A DNA stretch of 64,000 nt. Source: Deinococcus piscis. GTDB lineage: Bacteria > Deinococcota > Deinococci > Deinococcales > Deinococcaceae. Both the position numbers and the translations under genes were made by a program. This document shows, piece after piece, positions 7,853 to 16,524 of this stretch (the stretch's first letter is position 1; every line of letters starts with the position of its first letter). Under the pieces are notes generated by a model. That model saw only the letters and a program-made list of their open reading frames with translations. It did no database searches and was not told the origin of the DNA. The DNA lies in contig NZ_BNAL01000002.1 in the NCBI RefSeq assembly GCF_014653275.1, positions 62,001-126,000 on the forward strand. Direction: 5' to 3'.

Positions 7853-9244
7853 ATGAAAAAACTGACTTTCCTTGCGGGTTTGCTCACGCTGTCCTCTCAA
7901 GCTGGGGCCCTGCCTCAGATCGTGAACTGCGCGGGCAATGCCCAGAATCCGCGCTGTGTCAGCCAATCCATGCCGGACGGAGCCGGGACCGTGGGCAGCG
8001 GGCCGACCTTTTATCAGGGTGGGTCCAGCGATGACCTGCGCGGCGGCTTCGTGACTGCCGACGGCAAGAAGCTGATCGTGGCCATCAACACCCTCAGCAT
8101 CACCGGAGACAAGTTCGGCGCAGTGATGGAAGTGGATCTGGACACCGGCAACCGCCGGGTTATCAGTGGGCATCTGAATGCCGTAGAAAGCCGGGGCCAG
8201 GGCGTGCCGTCGGGTTCGTACGAACTGTATGACCTGGGCAATGTCAATGACGTGAACCCACTGCCGGGCGGCGATTTGGTGGCTTATAGCGCTGGACAGG
8301 CCATTCGGATTGACAGCCGGACCGGCAACCGCAGCCTGCTGTGGACCTCCAAGACCAGCAGTGACATCAGCGTGCGTGACGGCGCAGAGCGCAAGTACGC
8401 TGCCGGGGCGCTGCCGGGCGCTTCTGGCGCAGTGCCCACGCCCAATCTGAATGTGAGTACCCCCCTGGGCAACGTGAACCTGGGCAGTCTCTTTGGTGGG
8501 GGCAACAGTGCGCCCGCTCCAGTGGCGACAGGCAGTGGACACCTGGGCAACGGTTACTTCTGCCCGCAGTTTGTGGCGTCCGAGCGGATGCCCGCCATTC
8601 CGCGTCCCAACATGGCCACGGACGCCCAGGGCAACATCTACCTGCTGCACGACAACAACCCTCAGGGCTCCGGCTTTGCGCTGTTCAAGCTGGATGCCAG
8701 CAAGGACTACCGCTGCACCGTGGTGTCGCAGTTCGGCACCCAGGGCAACAATGTGAAGGGCAGCGGCCTGCCCTGGACCACCAACGTGACCTCCTCCGGG
8801 CCGCTGTTCGGTGACCTGACCCTGGTAGGCGACACGGTCTACGCCGCCGGTGGCCCCAACCCCAACTACGTGGTGGTGAGCATCAACACTAAGACGGGCG
8901 AGCGTGCCCTCGTCTCGGGCCAGCGCGCTGGCAACGGCATCCAGGCCTTCAAGAAGGGCAGCGGCGATGCCATGATCAGTGACGTGGTGGTTCACAGCGG
9001 CGGTGCGCTCTACACCACCGAGGAGCAAGTCAACTCTGACAGCTTCAGCCTGGTCCGCATTGACCCCAAAACGGGTGACCGCACGGCTGTCCCTGTGAAG
9101 CCCAACACGCCACTCGCCACCGGCTTTTCCAGTGACATTCGGCTGTACAGTATTCCCAACTCCACCAACCTGCTGGTCTGGTTCCGCGATGCGCTGCACC
9201 TGCTGGACCCCAAGACGGGCGACAACATGATTCTTTCCCGCTAG
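7853..9244 (+). CDS. secreted protein of unknown function, probable beta-propeller
   Basis: A 463-residue protein with a Sec signal peptide (MKKLTFLAGLLTLSSQAGA). The sequence repeats a D-x-x-T-G-x-R pattern at least five times (LDTGNRR, SRTGNRS, TKTGERA, PKTGDRT, PKTGDN) at intervals typical of propeller blades. A Gly/Pro/Ala-rich insertion lies near residue 190-230. Cysteines are few and could form disulphides. No enzyme motif is recognised. GGAGG lies 7 nt before the ATG. The TAG stop codon at 9242-9244 is also the first three bases of the structured repeat that follows. Confidence 0.75.
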   Translation: MKKLTFLAGLLTLSSQAGALPQIVNCAGNAQNPRCVSQSMPDGAGTVGSGPTFYQGGSSDDLRGGFVTADGKKLIVAINTLSITGDKFGAVMEVDLDTGNRRVISGHLNAVESRGQGVPSGSYELYDLGNVNDVNPLPGGDLVAYSAGQAIRIDSRTGNRSLLWTSKTSSDISVRDGAERKYAAGALPGASGAVPTPNLNVSTPLGNVNLGSLFGGGNSAPAPVATGSGHLGNGYFCPQFVASERMPAIPRPNMATDAQGNIYLLHDNNPQGSGFALFKLDASKDYRCTVVSQFGTQGNNVKGSGLPWTTNVTSSGPLFGDLTLVGDTVYAAGGPNPNYVVVSINTKTGERALVSGQRAGNGIQAFKKGSGDAMISDVVVHSGGALYTTEEQVNSDSFSLVRIDPKTGDRTAVPVKPNTPLATGFSSDIRLYSIPNSTNLLVWFRDALHLLDPKTGDNMILSR

Positions 9245-9370
9245 AGCATTTGACAAAAAGACGTTATGTCTTTTTGGCGAGCGGAGCGAGTACAAAACAA
9301 AGAGCAGGACGGAGAATGGAGCTATGTGGAGTGGGGTTCTCCGCATAGCGTAATTCGGAGAACTGCTCTA
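9242..9370 (+). repeat. structured intergenic repeat, copy 1
   Basis: A 129-bp unit bounded by inverted termini TAGAGCA (9242-9248) and TGCTCTA (9364-9370). Hairpin A is AAAAAGAC-GTTAT-GTCTTTTT (9255-9275). Hairpin B is an 11-bp stem with a 7-nt loop (9321-9331, 9332-9338, 9339-9349; one T-G wobble). The conserved core between the hairpins contains GGCGAGCGGAGCGAG and GGAGAATGGAG. The unit begins on the stop codon of the upstream gene and shares three bases with copy 2. No open reading frame of note lies inside. Confidence 0.85.
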
Positions 9371-9497
9371 GAGCATTTGACAAAAAGATGTATATCTTTT
9401 TGGCGAGCGAAGCGAGTGCAAAACATGGGAGCAGGACGAAGAATGGAGTGACTGCTGGTGCTTTTCCAGCAGGCACGTAATTCTGAGAACTGCTCTA
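9369..9497 (+). repeat. structured intergenic repeat, copy 2
   Basis: A second 129-bp unit abuts copy 1, with the same termini (TAGAGCA 9369-9375, TGCTCTA 9491-9497). Hairpin A is AAAAAGAT-GTAT-ATCTTTTT; the closing C-G pair of copy 1 has become T-A. Hairpin B (9448-9458, loop 9459-9465, 9466-9476) again has an 11-position stem and 7-nt loop, but almost every paired base differs from copy 1. Paired changes imply selection on structure, probably at the RNA level or during mobility. Confidence 0.85.
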
Positions 9498-9516
9498 AAA
9501 GCTCAAAGGTTCTGCA

Positions 9517-9554
9517 AAAGTCCCCAGTCCTCACAGGGAGCTGGGGACTTTTTT
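9517..9554. terminator. strong bidirectional terminator
   Basis: AAAAGTCCCCAG (9517-9528) pairs with CTGGGGACTTTT (9541-9552), giving a 12-bp stem, 12-nt loop and T-run on both strands. It separates the secreted propeller-like gene plus its repeats from the converging reverse gene that ends at 9610. Confidence 0.88.
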
Positions 9555-9609
9555 GGCCCTGTTTGTGTGCGGACCTGCGGAATTTCCAGGGCCAGGGCTG
9601 CCGGGAGGC

Positions 9610-10425
9610 TCAGCCTCGCCGACCTGCCAGCATCCAGACACCGACGGCGGCGCAGGCTGCGCTGAGCGGGCGCAGGCCCCGGCTGCCTCCAGTGATCAGG
9701 CCCACGGCCAGGGCTCCAGTGGCCAGCAGGCGGCTGGACTTGACCCGCTCCTGGGCAATCTGCGCGGTGTCCAGGTCGTTGCGGGCGTTCACCTCCTCAA
9801 TGTTCACAGCGGCTGGAGCCACCACCAGCGCTCCGAGGGCCGCCAGCCGGGCAGGCAGGCTGTCACGCTCACTCGCTGACAGCAGCGCGGGCAGCAAGGC
9901 CGCAGTCAGTGCGCCCACGCCGGTCCAGGGTTCTTCCGGTCCCAGGTCGTCGCCCCGGGTGTGGCTCAGCAGCAGCGCCGCACCTGGGATCAGGGCGGCG
10001 GCCTTTTGGTCGGTGGTGCCGGTGGCCAGTGCGCCGCCCGCCAGCGCCAGCTGTTCTGGCAGGGTCGGCGCGGTGCCCACGGTGGCGCTCAGGAGACGCA
10101 GGCTGCCCAGCGTGACAAAAGCGGCCAGCAGTTCTTCCAGCGCGGCGAGGTCTTCCTGCGGCGGGTCCGCCAGGCCCAGCAGCAGCTCGGCGGCCAGTGC
10201 GGCGGCGGCGCTCTGCGCGTGGTCGGGGTCCAGCTCGCGGGCGGTGGCCCAGGCGGCAAAGGCTCCTGCGCCGGTCCGCAGGCCGCCTGCCCACGACTGA
10301 CCACTCAAGCGGCCCAGCAACAGGCCCGCCAGCAGCCCCCCGGCAGCCAGCTGATTGGAAGGAATCGTCAGGTCCAGAGTGCGGGCCAGGGCCAGGGCCA
10401 GCGGCGGTGTGCGGTCAGTGTTCAT
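9610..10425 (-). CDS. hydrophobic membrane protein of unknown function
   Basis: A 271-residue, Ala/Leu/Gly-rich protein with perhaps six to eight membrane-spanning stretches (for example AAGGLLAGLLLGRL, LAAFVTLGSLRLL and LLATGALAVGLITGG). It contains one acidic loop (RGDDLGPEEPW). No family was recognised. The start chosen is the ATG at 10425, with GGAGG directly upstream on the reverse strand; an upstream in-frame start would add 25 residues of poor coding character. It is divergent from the alpha/beta hydrolase at 10620. Confidence 0.7.
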   Translation of the reverse strand: MNTDRTPPLALALARTLDLTIPSNQLAAGGLLAGLLLGRLSGQSWAGGLRTGAGAFAAWATARELDPDHAQSAAAALAAELLLGLADPPQEDLAALEELLAAFVTLGSLRLLSATVGTAPTLPEQLALAGGALATGTTDQKAAALIPGAALLLSHTRGDDLGPEEPWTGVGALTAALLPALLSASERDSLPARLAALGALVVAPAAVNIEEVNARNDLDTAQIAQERVKSSRLLATGALAVGLITGGSRGLRPLSAACAAVGVWMLAGRRG

Positions 10426-10619
10426 GCCTCCGAATCTACCCCCAGCGGCGGCCTGACCACATCGGGCGGGAGCGGCCCCGCGTCCATCAATTCTTGGCAT
10501 ACGGGCGGCGATCCTTCGGGGCCACTTCTGACGCCAGCTGTTAGCGAGGCCAGCGAGCGCGGTCCCGGATGTGCCTGCACTTGCTGAAGCCGGACCAGTC
10601 CTTGCCTACACTGGGCAGA

Positions 10620-11660
10620 ATGCGTGCCCTCATCATCCTGCTGGTTCTGGCCGCTGTGGCCTGGCTGGGTTATGTCACCCTGACCCAGGGCGCAGGCTCC
10701 TTGCTGACGGGTCAGGGCTCCTTCCCGCAACAGGCAGAGCGCCCGCAACTGCCGGACGCCGCCTCTGCGCAGCCAGACCGTGCCCTCCAGGCGCGGCTGC
10801 TTGCAGAAGCGGTGGCCCGCCAGCCCATTTCCATTCAGGCGCTGCGGGCGCGGGAGTATCCCGGCAGTGCCCTGACGGTAGAGCGTGAGTTGGAGCGCGG
10901 AGGGGGCTACTCGCGGCAGGTGGTCAGCTACCGCTCGGACGGCCTGAAGATTTACGCCCTGCTGACTGTGCCGGACGGCCCACCGCCCGAAGGGGGCTGG
11001 CCCGCTATCGTGTTTAATCACGGCTACATTCCACCCGCTGAGTACCGCACCACCGAGCGCTACGTCGCCTACCAGGACGCGTTCGCGCGCGCCGGATTCG
11101 TGACCCTCAAGAGCGACTACCGGGGCCACGGCGACTCCGAAGGAGAGGCGGGAGGCGGCTACAACGACCCCGGCTATACGGTGGATGTGCTGAACGCCGC
11201 CGCCAGCCTGAAGCGGGACGGGCGCGTCAATCCGGCGCGGCTGGGTCTGTGGGGGCACTCGATGGGCGGGCAACTGTCGCTGCGGGCCATGCTGGTGGAC
11301 CGTGACCTGAAGGCGGCTTCGCTATGGGCCGGTGTGGTCGCCGACTACGCCGTACTGCAAACCGACTGGCACGCCCCGGATGGTGTTCAGCGGCAACTGG
11401 ACGCCCTGAACCGGGAGTTTCTGCGCCAGCTCAGCCCCAACGCCTATCTGGCCGACCTGAATGGCCGCCCCATCCAGCTGCACCACGGCACCGCCGACAA
11501 GGACGTGCCCTACAGCTTTCAGGTGGCCCTGGCCAGCGACCTGCGGGCTGCCGGGCAAGGTGTGGAGGCCTACCGCTACGGGGGCGATGACCACAACCTC
11601 AGCGGCAATCTTGCGCTGGCCCTGCGCCGCAGCGTGGAGTTTTTTCAGCGCCACCTTTGA
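10620..11660 (+). CDS. membrane-anchored alpha/beta hydrolase (S9/dienelactone-hydrolase like)
   Basis: A 346-residue protein. The N-terminal hydrophobic helix (residues 1-20) is a signal anchor. The alpha/beta hydrolase domain has the oxyanion segment VFNHGYIPP, the nucleophile elbow GHSMGG (Ser214), and a C-terminal catalytic His in DDHNLS with an Asp in TADKDVPY. The layout resembles prolyl oligopeptidase-type or acyl-peptide hydrolase domains without a propeller. The preferred ATG at 10620 has TACACT (10606-10611) 8 nt upstream and no ribosome site, so a leaderless start is likely; upstream in-frame starts lack support. Substrate unknown. Confidence 0.85.
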   Translation: MRALIILLVLAAVAWLGYVTLTQGAGSLLTGQGSFPQQAERPQLPDAASAQPDRALQARLLAEAVARQPISIQALRAREYPGSALTVERELERGGGYSRQVVSYRSDGLKIYALLTVPDGPPPEGGWPAIVFNHGYIPPAEYRTTERYVAYQDAFARAGFVTLKSDYRGHGDSEGEAGGGYNDPGYTVDVLNAAASLKRDGRVNPARLGLWGHSMGGQLSLRAMLVDRDLKAASLWAGVVADYAVLQTDWHAPDGVQRQLDALNREFLRQLSPNAYLADLNGRPIQLHHGTADKDVPYSFQVALASDLRAAGQGVEAYRYGGDDHNLSGNLALALRRSVEFFQRHL

Positions 11661-11854
11661 GGGGTGGCCCAGCCTGAGCGGCCTCATCCACGGCTGAGGC
11701 GTTTGCCGCGGAGCAAATGTGAAGTGTGTGTTTAAATAGAGCCGTTTTGATTTTTTCTGTGCAGGTCGGCGCTCTGCGCCCGCCTGGCCGACGGCCCAGC
11801 ATGCTGCATCTGTAGCGGCAAATCTCCGTGCTGGAGACACAAAAGGCAGATTCT

Positions 11855-13315
11855 ATGACCCAACATCCTTCCGCAGAAATGCCGCAGGCCCAGGCAGCGG
11901 CTGAGGGCCCGCGCCTGGGCCTCCCCGCCCTGACCGCGCTGGTGGTCGGCTCCATGATTGGCGGCGGTATTTTCGCGCTGCCGACCAACGTCGCGGTCAG
12001 TGCCGCCCCCGGCCCCATGCTGATCGGCTGGGCCATCACCGCCGTGGGCATGTTGGCCCTGGCCCTGGTCTTTCAGATGCTCGCCAACCGCCGCCCAGAC
12101 CTGAATACCGGCATCTACGCCTACGCGAAGGCGGGCTTCGGCAACTTTATGGGGTTTTCCTCAGCCTGGGGCTACTGGATTTCGGCATTTATCGGCACAG
12201 TCAGCTATTTCGTGCTGATGGGCAGCACCATCGGGCAGTTCATCCCTGCCTTTGGCGAAGGCAACACCGCCGCCGCCATCGGGTTTGCCTCGGCGCTGCT
12301 GTGGACCATTCACGCACTGGTGCTGCGCGGCATCCGCACCGCGGCCACGCTCAACATGCTGACCACCATTGCCAAAGTCGTGCCGCTGATTCTGTTTCTG
12401 ATCCTGAGCGTGCTGGCGTTCCGGTTCGGTGTGTTTACCGCCGACTTCTGGGGCCAGGCCAGCCCGAACCTGGGCAGCACCCTGGATCAGGTCAAGGCGA
12501 TGATGATGGTCACCGTGTGGGTCTTTATCGGGATTGAGGGGGCCAGCACCTACTCCTCGCGCGCTGCTCGGCGCAGTGATATCGGCAGGGGTACCGTGCT
12601 GGGCTTCTTGTTGACCCTCTTTTTGCTGGTCGGTGTCAATGTGCTGAGCATGGGCATCATGAGCCAGCAGGAGCTGGCAGGGCTTCAGGACCCCAGCGTG
12701 GCTTACGTGCTGGAAGCGGTGGTCGGTCCCTGGGGCGCGTGGCTGATTCGTGCCGGGCTGCTGGTGTCGCTCCTGGGGGCCATGCTGGCCTGGACGCTGC
12801 TGTGTACCGAAATCTTATACGCCGCCGCCAAGGACAAAGAGATGCCCCGCTTTCTGGCCCGCGAGAATGCCTACGGCGTACCCAGCGGGGCGCTGCTGGC
12901 CACCAATCTCATGGTGCAGCTGTTCTTGCTGCTGACCTATTTCAATGACTCGACCTATCTGACCTTGCTGTACCTCGCCAGCGCCACGATTCTGCTGCCG
13001 TACCTGTTCTCGGCGGCATACGGTCTGATGGTGGCGTCACGCGACCACTACGCCAGCGCCCGCGAACGCACCCGCGACCAGTGGACTGCGGGCCTGGCAG
13101 TGCTGTACGCCCTGTGGCTGCTGTACGCCGCTGGGCCACAGTATCTGCTGCTCAGTTCGCTGCTGTATGCCCCCGGCGCGCTGCTGTTTGTCAAAGCCCG
13201 CCGTGAGCAGGGCCTTCCCGTGTTTAGGCCGTGGGAACTGGGCCTGCTCTCCCTGTTGGTGCTGGCCGCGCTGTACGCCGCCTACGGACTGAAGCAGGGC
13301 TTCTTGACACTGTAA
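11855..13315 (+). CDS. APC-family basic amino acid antiporter (ArcD-like)
   Basis: A 486-residue transporter with 12-13 membrane segments. The first helix carries the APC signature VVGSMIGGGIFALP (about 31-44). The helix 2-3 region (NTGIYAYAKAGFGNFMGFSSAWGYW) and the helix 6 region (WVFIGIEGASTYSSRA) match the arginine:ornithine / basic amino acid antiporter branch (ArcD, YdgI, CadB, PotE). No arginine deiminase genes are nearby, so the substrate is only a family-level inference. The ATG at 11855 has AAAAGGCAG 5-13 nt upstream and is preferred to a GTG nine codons earlier. Confidence 0.88.
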   Translation: MTQHPSAEMPQAQAAAEGPRLGLPALTALVVGSMIGGGIFALPTNVAVSAAPGPMLIGWAITAVGMLALALVFQMLANRRPDLNTGIYAYAKAGFGNFMGFSSAWGYWISAFIGTVSYFVLMGSTIGQFIPAFGEGNTAAAIGFASALLWTIHALVLRGIRTAATLNMLTTIAKVVPLILFLILSVLAFRFGVFTADFWGQASPNLGSTLDQVKAMMMVTVWVFIGIEGASTYSSRAARRSDIGRGTVLGFLLTLFLLVGVNVLSMGIMSQQELAGLQDPSVAYVLEAVVGPWGAWLIRAGLLVSLLGAMLAWTLLCTEILYAAAKDKEMPRFLARENAYGVPSGALLATNLMVQLFLLLTYFNDSTYLTLLYLASATILLPYLFSAAYGLMVASRDHYASARERTRDQWTAGLAVLYALWLLYAAGPQYLLLSSLLYAPGALLFVKARREQGLPVFRPWELGLLSLLVLAALYAAYGLKQGFLTL

Positions 13316-13369
13316 GGCCGTTAGGACAGTTCAAAGGGCAAATTCCAGAAGAGAACTCGGGCAAAAAAA

Positions 13370-13403
13370 GGAAGGAGGCCCAGCGCGGAGCCTCCTTCTT
13401 TCT
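13370..13403. terminator. bidirectional terminator between converging transporters
   Basis: GAAGGAGGC (13371-13379) pairs with GCCTCCTTC (13390-13398), flanked by an A-run on the left and TTTCTT on the right. It ends the forward APC gene and the reverse DMT gene. Confidence 0.8.
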
Positions 13404-13419
13404 TGCCTGTGACGGTGCT

Positions 13420-14352
13420 TCAGGGCGAGCTCCAGAACTTGCCCCGGCGGACCCGGCGTTTGCCCGGCTTGCTCTCCCGCTGGGCAAGACAGGCCCCGGT
13501 CAGGATCAGTGCCCCGCCCAGCAGTTGCCCTGCCGAGAGATGCTCGCCCAGCAGCATCACGGCCAGGGCAATCGCCCACAGCGGGTCGGTGGTGGTCAGC
13601 ATGGACGTGCGGGTCGCCCCGATGCGGGCCACCGCGCCGTACAGCGTGGGCATGGAAATCAGCGAGGGAATCAGCGCCAAGCCCACGATGGGTAGCCACT
13701 GCGCCCAGCTGTGCGGCACACTCAGGTCACCCTGCGCCGCGCCCATCCCAGCAGCGACAATGGACGTGACCAGGCTCACCACGGCGGTCACAGTCAGCGG
13801 CTTGATGCCCCGGTTCAGCCGGTGGCTGGCAAAAAAGTATCCGCCGTACATCAGCCCGGCCAGGCCGCCCATCATCAGGCCCACGGCGCTGGCGTCGGCG
13901 GGGCCAGGCATGCCGACCACCACGCTCAGGCCCAGCAGCGTGACCGTCAGGGCGATGACCTGCCAGCGCGAGGGCCGGATATGCGCCAGCAGTCCCAGCA
14001 CAATGACCACCGCCGGCGCACAGTACACCAGCAGCGCCGTGGTGCTGGCCGATATATGTTCCAGTGCCGTGAAATAGGCCAGAGCCGACCCCACATGCAG
14101 CAGCCCCATGAACAGCAGAGGCCGCAGCTGCTCACGGCTGACTTTGGCATAGCCCAGCAGGATCAGCAGCGCCGCCAGCAGGCCAAAACGCCAGCTCAGC
14201 ATGCTGGTCGTGCTCAGGCCCGCTGCTGCGCCCATTTTGGCCCAGATGCCCACTGTGGCCGAGGCACTGGCAGAAAATAGGGCCAGGCCAATGCCCACCC
14301 ATTCGGCGGGCAAGGTTTGTAGGCGGGGTGGCAGGGAGAGGCGCTCAAGCAT
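13420..14352 (-). CDS. EamA/DMT-superfamily exporter
   Basis: A 310-residue protein with ten membrane helices arranged as two EamA repeats. Repeat 1 is about 15-140, with FALEHISAS-like loop TALEHISASTTALLVY; repeat 2 is about 160-285, ending in TTDPLWAIALAVMLLGEHLSAGQLLGGALILTG, the typical EamA finale. Family members export amino acids and metabolites; no substrate can be assigned. The tail is strongly basic. The ATG at 14352 has TAGATT (14365-14360) 7 nt upstream, a leaderless signature; a TTG three codons earlier is less likely. It is divergent from the AraC gene, with about 100 bp between start codons. Confidence 0.88.
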   Translation of the reverse strand: MLERLSLPPRLQTLPAEWVGIGLALFSASASATVGIWAKMGAAAGLSTTSMLSWRFGLLAALLILLGYAKVSREQLRPLLFMGLLHVGSALAYFTALEHISASTTALLVYCAPAVVIVLGLLAHIRPSRWQVIALTVTLLGLSVVVGMPGPADASAVGLMMGGLAGLMYGGYFFASHRLNRGIKPLTVTAVVSLVTSIVAAGMGAAQGDLSVPHSWAQWLPIVGLALIPSLISMPTLYGAVARIGATRTSMLTTTDPLWAIALAVMLLGEHLSAGQLLGGALILTGACLAQRESKPGKRRVRRGKFWSSP

Positions 14353-14417
14353 GCCCGGCAATCTACAGAATGTCAGCGGGGAGCGTCTTGAATGAAAAGG
14401 CGGGGCCTCCTGCGGTT

Positions 14418-14446
14418 TTTGGCATACTCCCTGTTTGGCATACTTT
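14418..14446 (+). promoter_or_regulatory. direct repeat overlapping the AraC-gene promoter
   Basis: TTTGGCATACT occurs twice, at 14418-14428 and 14434-14444, with a 16-bp period. The first copy supplies a -35-like TTGGCA (14419-14424), the second a -10-like CATACT or TACTTT just before the GTG at 14451. Direct repeats about one and a half turns apart at a promoter suit an AraC-type regulator acting on its own gene; that is inferred. Confidence 0.5.
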
Positions 14447-14450
14447 GGGC

Positions 14451-15233
14451 GTGCCTGCTGCGCCGCCTACACCCCTTGCCCGTCCCAGTCCCCAACTGCT
14501 CTCCGCCTTGCTGACGCCGCCCCACGCCTCGCCACTGGAGGCGCTGATGGACACGCAACCGGACCTGATCTTTTATGTCAAGGACGCTCAGGGCCGCTAC
14601 GTGGTGGTCAATGAAGCCCTGCGCCGCCGCAGTGGCCGCGCCATGAAAAGTGACCTGCTGGGCCGCACCGCCGCTGAGGTCTTTACTGGCGAGGTGGGTG
14701 AGCGCACCCTGCTGCAAGACGAGCAAACCCTGCATTTGGGTCAGGAGCTGCATGACGTGCTGGAGTTCTACTTCACCGCGCAGGGCACGCCGGTGTGGTG
14801 CCTGACCGACAAGCTCCCCCTGCTGGGCAGCGCGGGCGAGGTGCTGGGGCTGGTGGGCCTGTCGCGTGACCTGCCGCCCGCCTCGCAGCACGCCGAGTTT
14901 CCCCGTGTGGCTTCGGCGCTCGCCTACATTCACGCCCACTTTGCCGAGGGCACGCTGCGGCTGCGCGATGTGGCTGCCCATGTGGGCCTGTCGGTTGACA
15001 CGCTGGAGCGGCTGTTCCGGCGCGTGACCCACCTCACGCCCAAACAGTTGCTGCTGCGGGTGCGCTTTGACCACGCGGTGCGGCTGCTGCGCAGGCCCGA
15101 GCTGTCGGTGTCGGAGGTCGCCCATGCCTGCGGCTACAGCGACCACTCGGCCTTTACCCGCAAGTTTCGCCGCATGGCGGGTATCAGCCCCCAGGCGTAC
15201 CGGCGGCGGCTGCGCGAGCTGGGGCAGTTGTAG
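14451..15233 (+). CDS. PAS-domain AraC-family transcriptional regulator
   Basis: A 260-residue protein. A PAS domain at about residues 30-125 (MDTQPDLIFYVKDAQGRYVVVNEA, then LLGRTAAEVF and a closing LVGLSRD) is fused to a C-terminal AraC/XylS double helix-turn-helix (about 150-255: LRLRDVAAHVGLSVDTLERLFRRVT, then VSEVAHACGYSDHSAFTRKFRRMAGISPQAYRRR). The PAS domain probably senses a small ligand or cofactor. The GTG at 14451 has CATACT 6 nt upstream; earlier in-frame starts lie over the divergent DMT promoter. The DMT exporter next door is a plausible target. Confidence 0.87.
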   Translation: MPAAPPTPLARPSPQLLSALLTPPHASPLEALMDTQPDLIFYVKDAQGRYVVVNEALRRRSGRAMKSDLLGRTAAEVFTGEVGERTLLQDEQTLHLGQELHDVLEFYFTAQGTPVWCLTDKLPLLGSAGEVLGLVGLSRDLPPASQHAEFPRVASALAYIHAHFAEGTLRLRDVAAHVGLSVDTLERLFRRVTHLTPKQLLLRVRFDHAVRLLRRPELSVSEVAHACGYSDHSAFTRKFRRMAGISPQAYRRRLRELGQL

Positions 15234-15430
15234 GGGTGAAGGCCGTCCCTGGCCGTGCTGCTGGGGCACTACCCCCTTGCTCGTGGCCTATTGCCTGGAG
15301 GGTTGCACTTAGTTGTTCGTCCGGATGCCCTGCTGCGGTGAGGGTCGGTGGCATGATTTAGGCTCCCAGTGTTCAACGGCAAAAATTCGAGAACCGCTAC
15401 ACTCAGCTTTCTGACCAATGCCCAATACGT

Positions 15431-15446
15431 TTTTGGTTAACCAAAA
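15431..15446. repeat. perfect 16-bp palindrome beside the recombinase
   Basis: TTTTGGTTAACCAAAA is fully self-complementary and lies 20 bp beyond the recombinase stop codon. It may be a weak transcription stop or a protein-binding site; tyrosine recombinase core sites are inverted repeats, but with a 6-8 bp spacer that is absent here. The rest of 15234-15430 shows no gene, tRNA or clear terminator. Confidence 0.5.
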
Positions 15447-15466
15447 CCAGCGCTTCCCCGCGCCCC

Positions 15467-16480
15467 TTACCACCCCGCCAGATCATCCTTAAGATCGTCC
15501 GCCGCTAACCGGGCGTAACCCCGGCGGGTGGTGTCCACCGACTCGTGGCCCAGGTGCGCCGCCACCCGCCCGAAGTCCTTGATCTGTTGCAGCAGCCGGG
15601 TGCCCGCGTACTTGCGCCCAGGGTGAAAGCCCCGGAACTCGACCCCAGCGGCCTTGAACGCCCGTTCCAGGTGATACCGCGCCGTAGGCGTGGTGCCGTA
15701 GCGGAAGACTTTCTGCGGGGCCGTGGCCCGGCGGCCCGCGCCGAACTCCGGCCCGCCGGGGCCATAGGTCACGCGGTAGGCCCGCGCTGCGTCGCTCAGG
15801 CTCTGGCTCATGGCGACCATGCGGGCCTTGCGCCCTTTGCCGGAGCGCACATGCAGCCGCCGGGCCGCTTCATCTATATCGTCCCACTCCAGGCTGAGCG
15901 CTTCGCTGATGCGCAGGCCCCCGTGCGCCGTCACAAACAGCAAAAATCGGGTATGGACATCGGCTTGCTCCAGTACATCCGCGATTTCGCTCTCGGTGTA
16001 AGGGGGCCGCTTGATGATGCCGGGGGTGCGGTCCTTGGGCACCCGCACGTCGCGGAAAGGGTCGGCTTCGGTGGCTCCGGCCCAGCGCAGCGCCCGGTAC
16101 AGGCAACCGGCAGCCGCCACTTTCAGGCCCACGCCAGCAGGTTTGCGCCCCTGCGCCAGCATCCAGTTCACATAGCCCTGAGCCATGTGCCGTCCCGGCT
16201 TGAGCAGGCTGACCGCATTGTTCTGGGCATATTCCACAAATTGCCGGGTGCCCAACTGGTACGCCTCAACGGTGCGGGGGCTGGTCAGCACGCCGCTGCT
16301 GCCCCCATGTGCCAGATAAGCCGTGGTCAGGCTGATCAGTTCAGCGCTGTCCTTGTCTGCGGCAGCCCGCACAGCCCGGCGCTTCAGCTCGTCGTCGTGT
16401 AAGTTGGTCCATTCCCGCGTGCTGGACAGCAAATCACCTGTGTACTGCTCAAGAGCGTGGGACAGCGTCATGACCGGCAT
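15467..16480 (-). CDS. tyrosine site-specific recombinase (XerC/XerD-like)
   Basis: A 337-residue protein with an N-terminal SAM-like core-binding domain (about 60-140) and a C-terminal catalytic domain. Catalytic residues are visible: Arg190 (HGGLRISEAL), Lys215 region (RSGKGRKAR), His286 and Arg289 (HPGR), His312 (LGHES) and nucleophile Tyr322 (RGYARL). All are present, so it should be active. About 40 extra residues precede the core-binding domain. There is no partner gene, phage gene or clear attachment site nearby, so it may be a chromosomal Xer-like paralogue or a leftover integrase. Confidence 0.88.
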   Translation of the reverse strand: MPVMTLSHALEQYTGDLLSSTREWTNLHDDELKRRAVRAAADKDSAELISLTTAYLAHGGSSGVLTSPRTVEAYQLGTRQFVEYAQNNAVSLLKPGRHMAQGYVNWMLAQGRKPAGVGLKVAAAGCLYRALRWAGATEADPFRDVRVPKDRTPGIIKRPPYTESEIADVLEQADVHTRFLLFVTAHGGLRISEALSLEWDDIDEAARRLHVRSGKGRKARMVAMSQSLSDAARAYRVTYGPGGPEFGAGRRATAPQKVFRYGTTPTARYHLERAFKAAGVEFRGFHPGRKYAGTRLLQQIKDFGRVAAHLGHESVDTTRRGYARLAADDLKDDLAGW

Positions 16481-16524
16481 GATAGCTTAGGGCGTTCCCC
16501 CAAATCCGCAGTTCACAGTGCAGG

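Noticed and set aside
15380..15420. tRNA 3' end (T-arm-like GGTTC on the reverse strand) as an attachment site for the recombinase
   Set aside because: No acceptor, D or anticodon arm can be built around it.
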